Shown here: one piece after another, positions 22,107 to 29,532 of the stretch
How positions within the stretch are numbered: the stretch's first letter is position 1
Layout of the letters: each line of letters begins with the position of its first letter
NCBI GenBank assembly: GCA_937888635.1
Contig: CALARG010000053.1
Coordinates: 1-41,490 of the forward strand
DNA: 41,490 nucleotides
Reading direction: 5' to 3'
Source: an uncultured Alphaproteobacteria bacterium
GTDB taxonomy: Bacteria; Pseudomonadota; Alphaproteobacteria; Rs-D84
Notes under the pieces: generated by a model
The model's database searches: none
What the model was told of the DNA's origin: nothing
What the model saw: only the letters and a program-made list of their open reading frames with translations
Program-made: the position numbers and the translations under genes

Positions 22107-24368
22107 ATGGCAAAGAATTCTAAATTTTTACCCGACAGTGTTTCGGGTGCGTTGAAAAGTCTGCTGTCCCGCGTGTTTGGTGGGGTGGTATGTGTGTTTG
22201 GTGCGTGGGCGACATTGGCCTTGATTTTCTATAATCCGTATTTGGACGGCGTTGCCGTGGCCAGTTCGTTTGGGGCGCAGTCTTGGATGGGTAATCTGGT
22301 TGGGGCGGTCCGATGGTTGGTTGGGGCTGTGCCTGGTGTGTTTTTATTTATGTGTTTGTCCCGATGGGGCTTGGTCAAGGCATTAGGACTGGGGATTAGT
22401 GATACGCCAGAATATAATTTCTTGCGTGTGTTTATTTCATTGTGTCTGGGGGCGGTTGGTTTTGGTTTGATATCGCCCAGTGCGACATATGGCGGAATCT
22501 TTGGGGCGATTGCAGCAAATGATTTAACGCTGATTATGGGAAAAATGGCGGTGTTGCCGGGGATTTTGTGTTTGGTTGCCTTTATGTGGATGGGGGGCGT
22601 GTTGTTGCATATTAAATGGGCACATTTGCGTATGGCAATGCGGATTACATGGCGGTGGATTCGTTGGCTGGGCAGTGCATTCCACTTAACACGCGCAGAA
22701 TGTGGGGCGGCCCCGCTGGAAGGTGACACACCAGTAGAAGAACCAGAAGTACCAACCGAAGGCGATGCGCCCAAGAAAGCGCGACGCAGTTTGTTGGGGC
22801 GCAAAAGTGCAAAGACCATTGCGGCAGCAGCGCCCAAGGTGACAGAGGCCGCGCCTAAAAAAGTTCGTGCAACATCGGTCTATAAATTGCCAGATACGAA
22901 ATTGTTGGAACGGTCTAATTTTAGCAAATATGTTGTGACACCTGAACTGAAGCAAAATGCCCGCAGTATGGAGGTGAAATTTGCCCAATATGGCGTGCGG
23001 GGCAAGGTTGTGGGTATCAAACCGGGGCCGATTGTCACACTGTATGAATTTATGCCAGATGATGGTACGCGTATGGCCGATGTTAACAAGACGGTGACCG
23101 ATATGACGCGCGCAATGGCAACAGAAAGTATTCGTATTGCGCATATTCCGCGCACGCAATTGATTGGTGTGGAAATGGTTAATGCCAAGCGTCAGACCGT
23201 GCGTTATCGTGGCCTGATGGAAGATGAATTATTTGTTGATACGAAATACAAAATTCCATTGGCATTGGGGGTGGATATTGGCGGAAACCCAATGTACTTT
23301 GATTTGGCAAAAATGCCGCACATGTTGGTTGCAGGGCGTACAGGGTCGGGTAAGTCTGTATTTGTTCAGTCTATTATTACATCAATTGTGTATCACTTTA
23401 CGCCCGATAAATGTAAACTGATTATCATTGACCCCAAGGGGGTGGATTTTGGGTTCTGGGATGATATTCCACATTTGATTACACCAATTGTAAAGTTAGA
23501 ACCAGAACCGGCGGTTAATGCGCTGAAATGGGCGGTGCGTGAAATGGAAGAACGGTACAAGCAATTGCAGGTTCTGAATGCGCGCAATATTGAAAGTTAT
23601 AACGAAACTGCTGCGCAAAAACGCGCGGCTGGCGAAAGAATGACAAAACAGGTTGCTGTTGGTACAGACCCTGAGACAGGCGAATTGTTATTTGAAACCC
23701 AGGAAATTGATTTGTCTGATATGCCATATATGGTCATTATTATTGACGAGGTGGCAGATTTGATGAGCCTGGCCCGCAAGGATGTAGAGGCGTGCGTTCA
23801 GCGTATCGCGCAAAAGGCGCGTGCGGCCGGTATTCACCTGGTGATGGCGACCCAGCGACCAGATGCAACTACAATTACAGGTGTTATCAAGGCGAACTTT
23901 CCAACGCGTATTTCGTTCCAGGCGCGCAGCCGTATTGACAGTGTGACATGTCTGGGCGAAGGTGGGGCGGAACAATTACTGGCCATGGGGGATATGTTAT
24001 TTAGCGAAGCAGGGCGTGTCCCGGTTCGTATCCATGGCGCATTTATAGATGATAAAGAATTAACCCAGATTGGTAATTTCTTGCGCAGTCAGGGCGCGCC
24101 AGAGTATGCCGAAGGCGTGACCGATGGCGAAGGCGGTGGCGATGTTCCCGGTATGCCGGGTGCAATCCCAGCCGGTGGCGGCGACAAGGAAGCCGACCTG
24201 TATGAACGCGCCAAAGAATGTGTTATTCGTGATAAAAAGCCGACAATTTCATATATTCAGCGTCGCTTGCAAATTGGATATAACAAGGCGGCCGGATTTA
24301 TGGAACGCATGGAACAAGATGGGATTGTGTCTGCGCCGGATGCAAACAACAAGCGTCATATCCTTTAA
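22107..24368 (+). CDS. ftsK: DNA translocase FtsK
   Basis: Septum-located DNA pump that moves the chromosome ends out of the closing septum and activates dimer resolution. At 753 aa it is a mid-size form. Residues 1-190 hold about four membrane segments (for example LLSRVFGGVVCVFGAWATLALIF type at 18-40, and others near 68-88, 105-130, 145-165); 205-260 is a short linker; 270-370 the alpha domain; then the motor with Walker A VAGRTGSGKSV (about 408-418), Walker B YMVIIIDEVADLM, and ATQRPDATTITGVIKANFPTRI; the last 65 residues are the winged-helix gamma domain (ISYIQRRLQIGYNKAAGFMERM) that reads KOPS sites. No Shine-Dalgarno site is seen; TAAAAT at 22092-22097 is 9 nt before ATG, so the mRNA may be nearly leaderless. 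A palindrome cluster starts at its stop codon. Confidence 0.96.
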   Translation: MAKNSKFLPDSVSGALKSLLSRVFGGVVCVFGAWATLALIFYNPYLDGVAVASSFGAQSWMGNLVGAVRWLVGAVPGVFLFMCLSRWGLVKALGLGISDTPEYNFLRVFISLCLGAVGFGLISPSATYGGIFGAIAANDLTLIMGKMAVLPGILCLVAFMWMGGVLLHIKWAHLRMAMRITWRWIRWLGSAFHLTRAECGAAPLEGDTPVEEPEVPTEGDAPKKARRSLLGRKSAKTIAAAAPKVTEAAPKKVRATSVYKLPDTKLLERSNFSKYVVTPELKQNARSMEVKFAQYGVRGKVVGIKPGPIVTLYEFMPDDGTRMADVNKTVTDMTRAMATESIRIAHIPRTQLIGVEMVNAKRQTVRYRGLMEDELFVDTKYKIPLALGVDIGGNPMYFDLAKMPHMLVAGRTGSGKSVFVQSIITSIVYHFTPDKCKLIIIDPKGVDFGFWDDIPHLITPIVKLEPEPAVNALKWAVREMEERYKQLQVLNARNIESYNETAAQKRAAGERMTKQVAVGTDPETGELLFETQEIDLSDMPYMVIIIDEVADLMSLARKDVEACVQRIAQKARAAGIHLVMATQRPDATTITGVIKANFPTRISFQARSRIDSVTCLGEGGAEQLLAMGDMLFSEAGRVPVRIHGAFIDDKELTQIGNFLRSQGAPEYAEGVTDGEGGGDVPGMPGAIPAGGGDKEADLYERAKECVIRDKKPTISYIQRRLQIGYNKAAGFMERMEQDGIVSAPDANNKRHIL

Positions 24369-24474
24369 AATTAAATATAATAATTCATCTATAGGTGGGG
24401 GCGACATCTCATGTAGCGTTATGTACACTACGATGTCGCCCCCATTCTATATCTAAATCATTCTATTTAATTTT
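24367..24474 (+). repeat. Palindromic element copy 2a
   Basis: The left outer part starts inside the ftsK stop codon. The inner arms GGGGGCGACATC and GATGTCGCCCCC are perfectly complementary around the conserved loop (CTCATGTAGCGT...TACACTACG). The outer AT-rich arms are only partly complementary. It lacks the CCCGTTGCAAGGGG tail and runs directly into copy 2b. Confidence 0.8.
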
Positions 24475-24598
24475 AAAATTAAATTTAATGGCATATCTAA
24501 AGCGGGTTGGTAATGGCTCATGTAACTTCTGTACACTACGCCATTTCCAACCCGTTTATCTACACCATTATCTTTAATTTTACCCCGTTGCAAGGGGT
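24475..24598 (+). repeat. Palindromic element copy 2b
   Basis: Left arm TTTAATGGCATATCTA, variable arm AAGCGGGTTGGTAATGGC with partner GCCATTTCCAACCCGTTT (one mismatch, near the loop), conserved loop CTCATGTAACTTCTGTACACTACG, right arm with TATCTACACCATTATCTTT, and tail CCCCGTTGCAAGGGG. The loop-side stem here has extra G-T pairs relative to other copies. Confidence 0.85.
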
Positions 24599-24692
24599 TG
24601 GGTGGGGGGATCTCATGTAGCGTTTGTACACTACGATTCCCCCATTCACTTTATCTACACCATTATCTTTAATTTTATTCCGTTGCAAGGGG
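24599..24692 (+). repeat. Palindromic element copy 2c (half-lost left arm)
   Basis: The loop and right arm are intact (GATTCCCCCATTCACTTT, same variable arm as copy 1, then TATCTACACCATTATCTTT and a TTCCGTTGCAAGGGG tail). The left side keeps only GGGGGGATC and has lost the outer arm, where it is fused to the tail of copy 2b. Confidence 0.8.
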
Positions 24693-24715
24693 TGGGCTTG
24701 TTTGTATGATGTTTT

Positions 24716-24726
24716 TGTGATATAAT
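24716..24726 (+). promoter_or_regulatory. Extended -10 promoter of the 24747 gene
   Basis: TGTGATATAAT at 24716-24726 is the same 11-base extended -10 box as in the ftsQ and 25413 promoters. The -35 is weak. It lies 20 nt before the ATG. Confidence 0.6.
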
Positions 24727-24746
24727 TGTTGCGAAAGGAGATTCTT

Positions 24747-25295
24747 ATGTCAAAAAAACAGGAAATTGCCGCTTTGAAAGAGGTTTTAACCGCACTGGCG
24801 GATAGTAATAATACAATATATGCAGAAACAGCTGATGCGCAATCAGATGATGGGCGTAATTGGCGTTACCGTGTGAATGGTACAGAAGGAAAGTATATTT
24901 TGCCATCTAAGAATAAGCGTGATGTTTCAAATTCAATTGCCGCGCATGTAAACAGTTTTAAAATTGGCAAAGATATTTCTGTGCGTACCGTTCGTGGAAA
25001 ATGGGTCATTCGTACCCCAAAGTGGGAGGTTAGGTATGACACACAAACAGAAGAATTAAACGGTCTGCTGTCTGCGTTGCGTAAACGGTACGAAGGTCAG
25101 TCTTTGACGGACAGTCTGTATCGTTTGCGTACATACAGTCAAGATGACGAATTGCGCGAATTTGCCAAGAATTTGAAAGAAGCAAAGACAACAAAAAAAT
25201 CTAAATATGAAAAAGCAATTGAAAATTTGAAAAGTTTGGGGGTTGAACCAAATAGGTTGATGGAATATATTAAGAAAAATCAAATGGATAAATAG
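24747..25295 (+). CDS. Hypothetical protein, 182 aa
   Basis: No family was recognised. The ATG at 24747 (MSKKQEIAALKEVLTALAD) follows GAAAGGAG; an ATG 21 nt upstream overlaps the ribosome site and is rejected. The protein is soluble, basic and without a signal peptide. Residues 1-20 are helix; about 25-105 are probably beta-rich (NWRYRVNGTEGKYILPS, then ISVRTVRGKWVIRTPKWEVRYD); about 107-182 are charged helices (LLSALRKRYEGQSL, LREFAKNLKEAKTTKKSKYEKAIENLKSLG). The fold order, strands then a basic helical tail, could suit nucleic acid binding, but this is inference only. It is a single-gene unit with its own promoter and terminator between palindromes and two porin-like genes. Confidence 0.7.
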   Translation: MSKKQEIAALKEVLTALADSNNTIYAETADAQSDDGRNWRYRVNGTEGKYILPSKNKRDVSNSIAAHVNSFKIGKDISVRTVRGKWVIRTPKWEVRYDTQTEELNGLLSALRKRYEGQSLTDSLYRLRTYSQDDELREFAKNLKEAKTTKKSKYEKAIENLKSLGVEPNRLMEYIKKNQMDK

Positions 25296-25304
25296 TGCTT
25301 GTGT

Positions 25305-25332
25305 GTCGGGAATGTTTGTTCCCGACTTTTTT
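25305..25332 (+). terminator. Terminator of the 24747 gene
   Basis: GTCGGGAA 25305-25312 and TTCCCGAC 25319-25326 pair perfectly around a six-base loop, followed by six T. Confidence 0.88.
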
Positions 25333-25380
25333 ATGAAGCGGGTGTTTTCGCGGATTTTTGGCTTTTTTATGCGCGGGTTT

Positions 25381-25391
25381 TGTGATATAAT
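25381..25391 (+). promoter_or_regulatory. Extended -10 promoter of the 25413 gene
   Basis: TGTGATATAAT at 25381-25391, identical to the box at 24716. The AAAGGAG ribosome site follows, then the ATG 21 nt after the box. Confidence 0.65.
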
Positions 25392-25412
25392 TTTTTCAAA
25401 AGGAGATTAAAT

Positions 25413-26681
25413 ATGAAAAAAACATTTTTGGGTATCGCAGGTGTTTTATCTGTCTTGACGGTTTTAAATGCAAATGCTGCAACAAATTCAGGTGCGCGCG
25501 CCGCGTCCAGTGCGAATTTATCTGGGGCGCCGGCCACACGTTCGCGTGAAAAGGTGAACTATCAGAAATATCAGACACGCACAACAACAAAAACATATGA
25601 ATCAAAAGATACAGGCGATTTGTATTATACAAAACCTGCAAATCGCAGTGCGCTGTATAAACAGTACGAAGGGGCAAATTCTTCGTCTGCACGCGCAACA
25701 AAAACAACAAAACGCACAACACGCAGCGAAAAAGTTGTTAATAAATTAACACGCAAATATTTTATCGCGCATCCGTTCTATCAGCCATTGGGTGGCGTGT
25801 TCGGTTCTGTGACCGATTTGGGGTATACAATGGGGTCGTATGATTTTACAATTAATCAAACTGTGCCTGTTTATGATATTTCCGGTGGAACAGCCGTTCC
25901 GGTTTATCCATTAAATGGTTTGGGCGGTAAATGGGATATGACCCGTCTGTCAATCAAAGAAGATTTCAGTTATGGTATTACTGATACAATCGCAGTAATG
26001 GGTATGGCTGAATTTGATATGGACGATTATAAATTTGAATGGGAAGATAATTCCCCATCTGATGAAATGGATGACAGCGGGCTGAATCTGTTTGGTATTG
26101 GTGGTCAGTGGCGTTTCATGGATAATGAAAAATGGATTGGTATGGCGTCTGCATACTATCAGCATCAACGGGATATTTCTAATAATTTCCTGTTAGAGGC
26201 GAAGGTTGGATATAAAATCGCATCTTCAACCGTTTATGGTTTGGCGCGCGGATGGTACCTGGCGTTGGACGGTAATTCATATGGTAATGGGGTTGAGGGT
26301 ACCGACGCAAATGGTGTTCCGGCATTGATGTATATTCCATATCAGGTTGGCGATGACAAGGCCATGTATTTTGAAGGTGGAATGGGTGTGTTCAGCGTGC
26401 TGAACAAAGATTGGACGCTGAATCTGGAAGGTGTGTTTGGTCACTATGATTGGCACAATTCTGCAACAATCAAGGGTGCAATTGGATGGCAGCCAAATGA
26501 TTGGTTTGCATTAAATCTGTATGCCAAGACTGTGTTCTATGACAGTGCAGATGGTAAAGAATTAGATTTGTTCTGGATGGAACCAAGTGTTGGGTTGGAT
26601 GCATTGACCAAAATTGGTACAGTTGATTTGGATAATTATTCTGAAACATCAATCGGTTTGCAGGTTATGTTCCAATTCTAA
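25413..26681 (+). CDS. Outer-membrane beta-barrel protein, 422 aa
   Basis: An exported barrel protein of unknown substrate. The signal peptide is MKKTFLGIAGVLSVLTVLNANA with cleavage before ATNSG. Residues about 25-115 are a low-complexity, Ser/Thr/Ala/Arg/Lys-rich segment (for example TRTTTKTYESKDTGDLYY, ATKTTKRTTRS) that may be disordered in the periplasm. From about 125 the chain has alternating aromatic strands and turns (FGSVTDLGYTMGSYDF, KEDFSYGITDTIAVMGMAEF, GIGGQWRFMDNEKWIGMASAYYQ) and ends in QVMFQF, a C-terminal Phe as needed for Bam-assembled barrels. The next gene encodes a second barrel with related strand motifs. Role may be general porin or surface protein; not decided by sequence. 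Confidence 0.78.
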   Translation: MKKTFLGIAGVLSVLTVLNANAATNSGARAASSANLSGAPATRSREKVNYQKYQTRTTTKTYESKDTGDLYYTKPANRSALYKQYEGANSSSARATKTTKRTTRSEKVVNKLTRKYFIAHPFYQPLGGVFGSVTDLGYTMGSYDFTINQTVPVYDISGGTAVPVYPLNGLGGKWDMTRLSIKEDFSYGITDTIAVMGMAEFDMDDYKFEWEDNSPSDEMDDSGLNLFGIGGQWRFMDNEKWIGMASAYYQHQRDISNNFLLEAKVGYKIASSTVYGLARGWYLALDGNSYGNGVEGTDANGVPALMYIPYQVGDDKAMYFEGGMGVFSVLNKDWTLNLEGVFGHYDWHNSATIKGAIGWQPNDWFALNLYAKTVFYDSADGKELDLFWMEPSVGLDALTKIGTVDLDNYSETSIGLQVMFQF

Positions 26682-26754
26682 TCCAGTGTGAATTGCGCCC
26701 CAATTTTTGGGGCGCAGATTATGTTTTATGCCTTGGCGGGAGAGGGGGGCGCAA

Positions 26755-27492
26755 ATGCGTAAATTTTTATCTGTATTTTTGTTGTCAACATGTATGTTAA
26801 TGCCGTCGTTGTCGCGCGCAAATGATTTAAGTCAGGATACATCTGATCCGTTGTTCTTGCTGGCGGATGATGGGATTTTGTCTCAGTCTGCAATAACATA
26901 TTGGGATCATATTTTGCGGGCAGGGCAATCTGTGTCCTATGGTATGAATAATCGCTTAACAATTGGCGCAGATGTTCATTATCAGCATGACTTTAATGGC
27001 CCAGAAGATGGTTTTTCTGCAATTGATTTGGGCGCAACATATCGTATGGGGGCGGCCGACGATAATGATGCGCGCATAATATCAGATGTTCTGTTCGGCT
27101 TTAAATTTGGTGGCAGTTCACGCGTGCGTACGCCAGATTATGCGGATTCAACATATTATGCCGGACTGCGTTTTGGTCGCCAGTGGGTTGGTATGACATT
27201 GGCTGCAACAATCAAATCAACATGGGTTTTTGATGATACGCGTGGTGTGTCATTTTTGGACTTTACGCCCGAGGCATACTTTCGCATTGCGCCAGATTGG
27301 CGTTTGGGTACCGGCCTGACCATTCGCAAGGCGACGCATAAAGACCCCATAGATGATACAGATTTTGACCAAGAATGGCTGCATGCCAAGTTGGTTCGTC
27401 AATATGGCCACACCCAATATATTGGGCACATGGATTTTGAATTTGAATCCGATGATGTGCAGGTGGGGGCGCGTGTCAACATCCTGTTCTAA
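26755..27492 (+). CDS. Outer-membrane beta-barrel protein, 245 aa
   Basis: An exported barrel of unknown function. The chosen start is ATG 26755 (MRKFLSVFLLSTCMLMPSLSRA), because GGGAGAGGGGGG precedes it; the frame is open earlier but without a good site. Signal peptide about 1-22, cleavage before NDLSQ. The mature part has alternating strands: SYGMNNRLTIGADVHYQHDF, YYAGLRFGRQWVGMTLAATIKS, WRLGTGLTIRKA, YIGHMDFEFES, and ends VGARVNILF with C-terminal Phe. It resembles the C-terminal barrel of the gene upstream (both use FGIT/NRLTIG-type strands with a GADVHYQ/MAEFDM pattern), so they may be distant paralogs. They are 73 nt apart and probably co-transcribed. A palindrome begins at its stop. 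Confidence 0.75.
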   Translation: MRKFLSVFLLSTCMLMPSLSRANDLSQDTSDPLFLLADDGILSQSAITYWDHILRAGQSVSYGMNNRLTIGADVHYQHDFNGPEDGFSAIDLGATYRMGAADDNDARIISDVLFGFKFGGSSRVRTPDYADSTYYAGLRFGRQWVGMTLAATIKSTWVFDDTRGVSFLDFTPEAYFRIAPDWRLGTGLTIRKATHKDPIDDTDFDQEWLHAKLVRQYGHTQYIGHMDFEFESDDVQVGARVNILF

Positions 27493-27616
27493 AAAATAAA
27501 ATCTAATGGCATATCTATGAACGGTGCCGTCCCCTCATGTAGCGTTTGTAAACTATACTTGCCAATAACTGCGCATCTACGACATTAGATTTTATTTTTT
27601 TTGTTGCCAGGTGGGA
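27493..27616 (+). repeat. Palindromic element copy 3 (mismatched halves)
   Basis: The left half through CTCATGTAGCGTTTGTA matches copy 5 base for base (TCTAATGGCATATCTATGAACGG block). The right half differs: AACTATACTTGCCAATAACTG does not pair with the left inner arm, though the outer end CATTAGATTTTATTTT still pairs with the left outer arm. So the inner hairpin is broken. A degenerate tail TTGTTGCCAGGTGGG ends it. Confidence 0.75.
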
Positions 27617-27628
27617 TGTTTTATTTCC

Positions 27629-27818
27629 ATAAATAAAACCGCGTTTGAAAAACAAAAGCGGTTGGAGTTTAAGCACAATTTGAACGAAATTGCGGGCTTA
27701 TTCAATATATTCACCACACTCCAACCGTTTGGTTGGAGATGTTTGATGTCATCGCTGACACGTCCAAAGGGGTGCTTAATCCCCAAATCGGTGTTTGTCC
27801 GATATAGTTTTATTATAT
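27629..27818. other. Hairpin-rich non-coding block, possible structured RNA
   Basis: No convincing protein. Nested and alternative inverted repeats fill the stretch: outer ATAAAAC 27633-27639 with GTTTTAT 27807-27813; AACCGC 27637-27642 with GCGGTT 27658-27663 plus TTTG/CAAA inside; TTAAGCAC 27669-27676 with GTGCTTAA 27772-27779; CTCCAACC 27719-27726 with GGTTGGAG at either 27660-27667 or 27731-27738; GGGG 27769-27772 with CCCC 27781-27784; ATCGG 27787-27791 with CCGAT 27799-27803. The two choices for CTCCAACC would be mutually exclusive. It could be a structured RNA or the relic of a small mobile element. The strand is not determined. Confidence 0.4.
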
Positions 27819-27876
27819 GTTTAAAAATATAAAAAGGCAACGGTTGTTTTTAATTTGTATAATTTTTACTTTGTTC

Positions 27877-27904
27877 TTGATTTTGTTTTCATTTAGTATA
27901 TAAT
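27877..27904 (+). promoter_or_regulatory. Promoter of the tRNA-Gly/Tyr pair
   Basis: TTGATT 27877-27882 and TATAAT 27899-27904, 16 bp apart, 20 nt before tRNA-Gly. Confidence 0.65.
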
Positions 27905-27924
27905 CACAGGGCTTTGAATTTGTT

Positions 27925-27999
27925 GCGGGCATAGTACAAAGGCTAGTATGCAAGCCTTCCAAGCTTGAAATGCGGGTTCGATTCCCGCTGCCCGCACCA
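27925..27999 (+). tRNA. tRNA-Gly (anticodon TCC)
   Basis: Acceptor GCGGGCA/TGCCCGC, anticodon stem CAAGC/GCTTG with loop CTTCCAA (anticodon TCC), T-arm GCGGG-TTCGATT-CCCGC, discriminator A and encoded CCA. The D-arm GTAC/GTAT is irregular but pairs with one G-T. Confidence 0.92.
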
Positions 28000-28005
28000 A
28001 TGATT

Positions 28006-28092
28006 GGGCGTGCGCCGGAGTTGGAGAGCCGGGGCAGACTGTAAATCTGTTGGCTTAAGCCTGAGCTGGTTCGAATCCAGCCACTCCCACCA
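28006..28092 (+). tRNA. tRNA-Tyr (anticodon GTA)
   Basis: A class II tRNA with long variable arm (GGCT/AGCC). Anticodon stem GCAGA/TCTGT around CTGTAAA gives GTA. T-arm GCTGG-TTCGAAT-CCAGC; D-stem CCGG/CCGG; encoded CCA. The acceptor GGGCGTG/CACTCCC has a C-T mismatch at the fourth pair. It lies 6 nt after tRNA-Gly, so both are processed from one transcript. Confidence 0.92.
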
Positions 28093-28100
28093 AAAGATAC

Positions 28101-28130
28101 ACCGCACCTAAAAAGTGCGGTTTTTCTTTT
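28101..28130 (+). terminator. Terminator of the tRNA-Gly/Tyr transcript
   Basis: ACCGCAC 28101-28107 pairs with GTGCGGT 28115-28121, then TTTTCTTTT. Confidence 0.85.
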
Positions 28131-28248
28131 AGATTTCTAATACTTTTAATGGTTCGAAAATGGTATATCTATAAAGCACCAAATTTCACCAATCTTCGAA
28201 CAGTTCAAACTCATTGATTTTTTTATATACTAATGTCAAAATAAAAAT
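28131..28248. other. AT-rich spacer with possible palindrome relic
   Basis: No gene is seen. The phrase ATGGTATATCTAT near 28158-28171 equals a block of the palindromic element's left arm, without its loop, so this may be a decayed copy. GGTTCGAA near 28151 and TTCGAAC near 28196 form a small inverted repeat. Confidence 0.3.
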
Positions 28249-28878
28249 GTGAAGAACAAGATTTTATCAATCTTACTTAGTATCGGATTTAATCTGCAAG
28301 ATGCTGAAATCATATCGCAAGATATCATTACAACATATAACAAAGCAGAACGGGGTTATCATGATTTAACGCATATTTCAAATATGTTGCATAATTTTGA
28401 TAGTTTTATATTAAACTCTGCTTTTGCAAATAAAATATACAATATTAACGAATTCGCTTTTGCCGTAATAATGCACGATTATGTAAACGGAACAAAGAAC
28501 GACATAGAATTAAGTGTAACAAAAGCGAAACAATTTTTGCATAGAATATCAAAGAATTATAACTGCGCATATATAGAAAAATTGATTCGGGCAACCGATT
28601 ATGAAAAAATTATGCAAACAGATTTCGAACAACAATTAATGCAAGATTTAGATTTATTAATTCTTGGCAGTAATAGTGCAGAATATGATGTATATGCAGC
28701 CAAAATCAGAGCACAATATAATGAATTTTCCGACACGACATTCAATCCAAATCGTATAAAAATATTAAATATCTTTTTAAATCGCTCGCATATTTATAAT
28801 ATTACATATTTTCGTGATAAATACGAGAAAAATGCTCGCAACAATTTAAACCAAGAAATACAACATTTAAGCAATTAG
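28249..28878 (+). CDS. HD-superfamily metal-dependent phosphohydrolase
   Basis: A 209-aa cytoplasmic protein similar to the small HD-domain hydrolases annotated as predicted metal-dependent phosphohydrolases. The first motif GYHDLTHI gives His38 and His42 (YH...H of this group); the HD pair is at His76-Asp77 in FAVIMHDYVNGTKNDIELSVTKAKQFL, including the N-x-x-x-S/A follow-up typical of the family; a later DLDLLILG (about 130-137) supplies the usual C-terminal Asp. The substrate is not known. The start is GTG 28249; no Shine-Dalgarno site is visible. Base and codon use are more A-rich on the coding strand than the neighbours (many AAT, ATA, AAA), and the gene lies next to tRNA genes with a gene relic on the other side, so it was probably acquired by transfer. 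Confidence 0.75.
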   Translation: MKNKILSILLSIGFNLQDAEIISQDIITTYNKAERGYHDLTHISNMLHNFDSFILNSAFANKIYNINEFAFAVIMHDYVNGTKNDIELSVTKAKQFLHRISKNYNCAYIEKLIRATDYEKIMQTDFEQQLMQDLDLLILGSNSAEYDVYAAKIRAQYNEFSDTTFNPNRIKILNIFLNRSHIYNITYFRDKYEKNARNNLNQEIQHLSN

Positions 28879-28952
28879 TGTTTTTACTTGTTCCATCAAA
28901 TCGGTAAATTCTTGTTTGTTTTCTGCTTGATTAGCGCAAGCTGTCTCCCACC
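28867..28952 (-). pseudogene. Possible 3' relic of a lost gene
   Basis: On the minus strand an open stretch reads WWETACANQAENKQEF, then TDLMEQVKTLIA, ending at a stop (28867-28869), with a stop codon just upstream at 28953-28955 and no start. It reads like a normal protein C-terminus, overlaps the HD gene by 12 nt and is too short to act alone. It may be the tail of a gene cut when the HD gene arrived. Weak evidence. Confidence 0.25.
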
Positions 28953-29031
28953 ACTAAAAATAACCCGCATTTTGTGTTTTTTTTGCGTTTTATTTGTAGT
29001 ATAATGTCTTTATATAAATGAAGGAGAGGTT

Positions 29032-29469
29032 ATGAAAAAATATATTCTTGCTGGTCTGCTAGCGGTTGTATCAATAAATGCTTTTGCTGAAGAGTTTACA
29101 ACGCATCCTGAAGGAGATGCGGATTTTATCACTTTTGTAAATCAAGAAAGACAGAATTGGGATGAAAGTTCAGTTATTATTAGTGAAGGCCCGCGTGGAG
29201 ACTTTTTAACCTATGTTGATGAAACCCCAGAAATTTTGCAAATTTATAATAATAAAGAAAAAACAGCGATGTTTTTATCTATTGAGAATCCTGCGCAATA
29301 TATTAAACCGGGAAAATGTTTGGTCAATACCATAAGTTATAATGTATTGAAAGAAATGGCAGGGGATAATGAAGTTTCTAATTGTTCGTGGCGTTTATTT
29401 TGTGGCACAGAAATGAATTATGATGGTTTTTATGCTGTAGAATTATGTGGAGATATGGTGTTAAATTGA
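29032..29469 (+). CDS. Small exported protein, 145 aa
   Basis: Unknown function. GAAGGAGAGG gives a strong ribosome site before ATG 29032, and GTAGTATAAT near 28995-29004 is the likely -10. The signal peptide is MKKYILAGLLAVVSINAFA with cleavage before EEFTTH. The mature part is about 126 residues, acidic, with four Cys (GKCLVN, SNCSWRLFCG, ELCG) that could form two disulfides in the periplasm. The pattern of short strands (SSVIISEGP, AMFLSIENP, GFYAVELCGDMVLN) suggests a small beta-rich fold. It is a single-gene unit ended by a good terminator. Confidence 0.7.
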   Translation: MKKYILAGLLAVVSINAFAEEFTTHPEGDADFITFVNQERQNWDESSVIISEGPRGDFLTYVDETPEILQIYNNKEKTAMFLSIENPAQYIKPGKCLVNTISYNVLKEMAGDNEVSNCSWRLFCGTEMNYDGFYAVELCGDMVLN

Positions 29470-29477
29470 ATATTATT

Positions 29478-29509
29478 AAATGGTCGCTGAAAGGCGGCCA
29501 TTTATTTTT
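29478..29509 (+). terminator. Terminator of the 29032 gene
   Basis: AAATGGTCGC 29478-29487 pairs with GCGGCCATTT 29494-29503 (one G-T pair) around TGAAAG, followed by ATTTTT. Confidence 0.85.
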
Positions 29510-29532
29510 GGTGTGTTGTATTTCGTTTTTCT

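Noticed and set aside
22229..22837. A long minus-strand open frame within ftsK
   Set aside because: It is a shadow of ftsK with basic, low-complexity translation; ftsK has full domain support on the plus strand.
24367..24692. Possible CRISPR array
   Set aside because: The units are palindromes with self-complementary variable arms, of unequal length, and without constant repeats separating unrelated spacers.
27611..27832. Overlapping open frames on both strands of the hairpin-rich block
   Set aside because: Both lack ribosome sites and are best explained by inverted repeats giving mirrored translations.
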